A stretch of 15,623 nt of DNA from assembly GCA_040751955.1 (NCBI GenBank), contig JBFMFY010000070.1, positions 1 through 15,623 on the forward strand, in the 5' to 3' direction. The stretch is from SpSt-333 sp040751955 (GTDB lineage Bacteria; Bacteroidota; Ignavibacteria; UBA10030; UBA8401). A model generated the notes under the pieces. That model was not told where the DNA came from, made no database searches, and was given only the letters and a program-made list of their open reading frames with translations. Each line of letters opens with the position of its first letter. The stretch's first letter is position 1. This document shows, piece by piece, positions 15,417 through 15,623 of the stretch. The translations under genes and the position numbers were made by a program.

Positions 15417-15445
15417 AATATATGAAATTTCAATAACACAGGTAA
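15417..15445 (-). promoter_or_regulatory. Candidate toxin-antitoxin promoter with operator palindrome
   Basis: On the minus strand TTACCT (15440-15445), a 17-nt spacer and TATATT (15417-15422) form a plausible promoter with a good -10 and a weak -35. A perfect 10-bp palindrome TGAAATTTCA (15423-15432) lies within the spacer next to the -10, where a repressor would block RNA polymerase, as expected for autoregulation by antitoxin. Confidence 0.42.
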
Positions 15446-15623
15446 CATAATTTTATATTTTGGTTCCTATATAGCGCGTTCCCTATGAACCTGTACGCGG
15501 TGCTTTTTGGCGGAGACGTTGGGAATGAGGTGAATAATAAATCAAATCTGCATGATATTTTCTATCCAATCTAAAATTATTTTGAATATACCGCCTCGTG
15601 TTTTCGCTAAAGAGATTAAAAGT

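Noticed and set aside
15446..15623. Possible gene at the right edge
   Set aside because: No open frame with a ribosome site or recognisable product is visible in this AT-rich end; a gene could begin beyond the window.

Overview
The window looks like a chromosomal segment of a Gram-negative bacterium. The presence of waaA implies an LPS outer membrane, there is a lipoprotein, and base composition is moderate. The gene set, the weak Shine-Dalgarno sequences in places and the style of the intergenic palindromes suggest the FCB superphylum (Bacteroidota/Ignavibacteriota-like). This placement is inference; the partial 16S gene would settle it by database comparison.

Layout. Bases 1-863 are the 5' half of a 16S rRNA gene on the minus strand, with a boxA-like leader motif and a good promoter (988-1016). 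Divergent from it, on the plus strand, are waaA (KDO transferase) and priA (primosomal helicase), which overlap by ATGA. A YIP1-family membrane protein converges on priA with 2 bp between the stops. It is divergent from tmk (thymidylate kinase). A strong inverted repeat separates tmk from two convergent minus-strand genes: a small lipoprotein and an archaemetzincin (M54) protease.

The most notable region is 7714-14690, a minus-strand cluster. In transcription order it contains a membrane-anchored GcvH-like protein that keeps the lipoyl-lysine position, a HybA-like 16-Cys ferredoxin with a C-terminal membrane anchor and no Tat signal, a HybB/NrfD-family quinone-interacting membrane protein, a second GcvH-like protein with an N-terminal Cys cluster and no lipoyl lysine, a membrane histidine kinase with c-type heme motifs in its sensor domain, and an NtrC-type sigma-54 activator with GAFTGA. 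Upstream of the first gene, in the correct orientation, lies a sigma-54 promoter of consensus form (TGGCAC-N5-TTGC, 14675-14690). About 160 bp further upstream there is a perfect 8-bp inverted repeat that could be the activator's binding site. The simplest reading is a self-regulated redox module: an extracytoplasmic heme sensor signals to the sigma-54 activator, which switches on a ferredoxin/NrfD quinone-linked membrane complex carrying two unusual lipoyl-domain proteins. No glycine-cleavage T/P protein and no hydrogenase subunit is visible beside it.

Three intergenic palindromic elements (7587-7683, 11734-11849, 14565-14642) share GTCA-type ends and an internal TCCCGA...TCGGGA hairpin, and all lie in or beside this cluster. 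At the right end is a RelE/ParE-type toxin-antitoxin pair (antitoxin first, overlapping genes) with a palindrome inside its probable promoter. The last ~170 bases show nothing recognisable.
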